A DNA stretch of 7,356 nt from Paracoccaceae bacterium. GTDB lineage: Bacteria; Pseudomonadota; Alphaproteobacteria; Rhodobacterales; Rhodobacteraceae. The notes under the pieces were generated by a model, which saw nothing but the letters and a program-made list of their open reading frames with translations, was not told the origin of the DNA and did not search any database. The stretch is from assembly GCA_029881635.1 (NCBI GenBank), contig JAOUMG010000087.1, positions 1 through 7,356 of the forward strand. Reading direction: 5' to 3'. The translations under genes were made by a program, and so were the position numbers. Within the stretch, counting starts at the first letter, position 1; each line of letters begins with the position of its first letter. Of the stretch, positions 6,499 through 7,356 are shown one piece after another.

Positions 6499-7356
6499 AT
6501 GGCCGATGTGACGAAGCCCGACGAAACTGACACCGTGACCGAAGATGCGACGAACGGGGGGGCGCTGCCCGCAGCCAGCCTGGCCGAACCCGCGCCGAAA
6601 ACCGGCAATGGTGCTGATGTCGGGCCAAAGCAGTTTCCGACGGTGGATGCCAACCGGGTCCGTCAGGCTTTCGAATCCGGGCGTTATCCCTATTCGCACA
6701 AACTGGCGCGGTCGGCCTACGAAAAGGAAAAGGCCCTGCTGCAGGCCGAGCTTTTGAAGGTGCAGCTTTGGGCACAGGAAACCGGGCAGAAATTCGTGAT
6801 CCTGTTCGAGGGCCGGGATGCTGCTGGCAAGGGCGGCACGATCAAGCGGTTTACCGAACATCTCAACCCGCGTTTTGCCCGTGTCGTGGCGCTGAACAAA
6901 CCGTCGGATGCCGAACGCGGCCAGTGGTTTTTCCAGCGCTATATCGAACATCTGCCCACAGCGGGTGAAATGGTTTTTTACGACCGCAGCTGGTACAACC
7001 GGGCCGGTGTGGAACGGGTGATGGGGTTTTGCAGCCCCCCCGAATATCTTGAATTCATGCGTCAGGTGCCTGAACTGGAACGGATGCTGGTGCGGTCAGG
7101 CATCCGGCTGTTCAAGTTCTGGTTCTCGGTGACAAAGGGCGAGCAGCTCAAGCGGTTCCAGTCGCGTGAGACCGATCCGTTGAAGCGCTGGAAGCTGTCA
7201 CCCATCGACAAGGCATCCTTGAACAAGTGGGATGACTATACCGAGGCCAAGGAGGCCATGTTCTTTTATTCCGATACGGCGGATGCGCCCTGGACCATCA
7301 TCAAGTCGAACGACAAAAAGCGCGCCCGGCTGAACTGCATGCGTCATTTTCTGGCC
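6499..7356 (+). CDS. ppk2: polyphosphate kinase 2 (PPK2), partial at the window end
   Basis: PPK2 transfers phosphate between polyphosphate and nucleotides, usually making GTP or ATP from the diphosphates. The visible 286 residues start with a low-complexity acidic/Ala-rich tail (1-45). The P-loop kinase core follows: Walker A in EGRDAAGKGGTIKRF (104-118), the HLNPRFARVVALNKPS segment (121-136), the Walker B/lid stretch FYDRSWYNRAGVERVMGF (160-177), then KFWFSVTKGEQLKRFQSR (206-223) and WKLSPID (231-237). One kinase domain is seen, as in class I single-domain enzymes. The frame is open to the last base, so the C-terminus lies outside the window. I chose the ATG at 6499 because AGAGGAG (6485-6491) ends 7 nt upstream. 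The gene is divergent from the GST gene. The symbol follows the family name, and nucleotide preference cannot be read from the sequence. Confidence 0.95.
   Translation, partial: MADVTKPDETDTVTEDATNGGALPAASLAEPAPKTGNGADVGPKQFPTVDANRVRQAFESGRYPYSHKLARSAYEKEKALLQAELLKVQLWAQETGQKFVILFEGRDAAGKGGTIKRFTEHLNPRFARVVALNKPSDAERGQWFFQRYIEHLPTAGEMVFYDRSWYNRAGVERVMGFCSPPEYLEFMRQVPELERMLVRSGIRLFKFWFSVTKGEQLKRFQSRETDPLKRWKLSPIDKASLNKWDDYTEAKEAMFFYSDTADAPWTIIKSNDKKRARLNCMRHFLA

Noticed and set aside
6341..6775. Upstream extension of the GST protein to 364 residues
   Set aside because: It would overlap the ppk2 coding sequence and promoter gap. The GST fold begins exactly at the ATG at 6340.

Overview
The window looks like chromosomal DNA from a GC-rich alphaproteobacterium, most likely of the Rhodobacteraceae/Rhodobacterales. 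I infer this from the base composition, the ParE, Gfa-like and PPK2 protein sequences and the style of the intergenic palindromes. No search was run, so the family-level placement is tentative. Six of the seven genes belong to familiar families. The seventh, at 961-1983, does not fit its surroundings.

Layout from left to right. A seven-cysteine Gfa-family zinc protein lies on the minus strand (104-481). Next comes about 400 bp without a gene (482-891), packed with perfect or near-perfect stem-loops. Two of these (555-595 and 708-746) are copies of one palindrome family with compensating base changes, and two others are capped by GNRA-type tetraloops. The composition then drops abruptly to AT-rich for about 1.1 kb. 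This stretch carries one plus-strand gene (961-1983) for a membrane-anchored, coiled-coil protein ending in a T7-lysozyme-like amidase domain that lacks its zinc ligands and catalytic residues. A promoter with a 17-bp palindrome in its spacer sits just upstream. The gene ends 20 bp from the stop codon of parE (topoisomerase IV subunit B, minus strand, 2004-3959).

parE is transcribed divergently from a TehB-like SAM-dependent methyltransferase (4099-4692). That gene is followed after 55 bp by nadE (ammonia-dependent NAD+ synthetase, 4748-5527), probably in the same transcript. nadE converges on a glutathione S-transferase gene (5681-6340, minus), with a GC-rich hairpin between them. The GST gene is divergent from a polyphosphate kinase 2 gene (6499 onward), which runs off the right edge.

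The conserved genes are housekeeping or small-molecule functions: DNA decatenation, NAD synthesis, glutathione chemistry and polyphosphate/nucleotide metabolism. They do not form one obvious pathway. The best candidate for something undescribed is the AT-rich single-gene islet: a probably acquired, promoter-equipped gene for a catalytically dead peptidoglycan-amidase-like membrane protein. The structured 555-771 segment is the second. No tRNA, rRNA, CRISPR array, transposase or integrase is visible.
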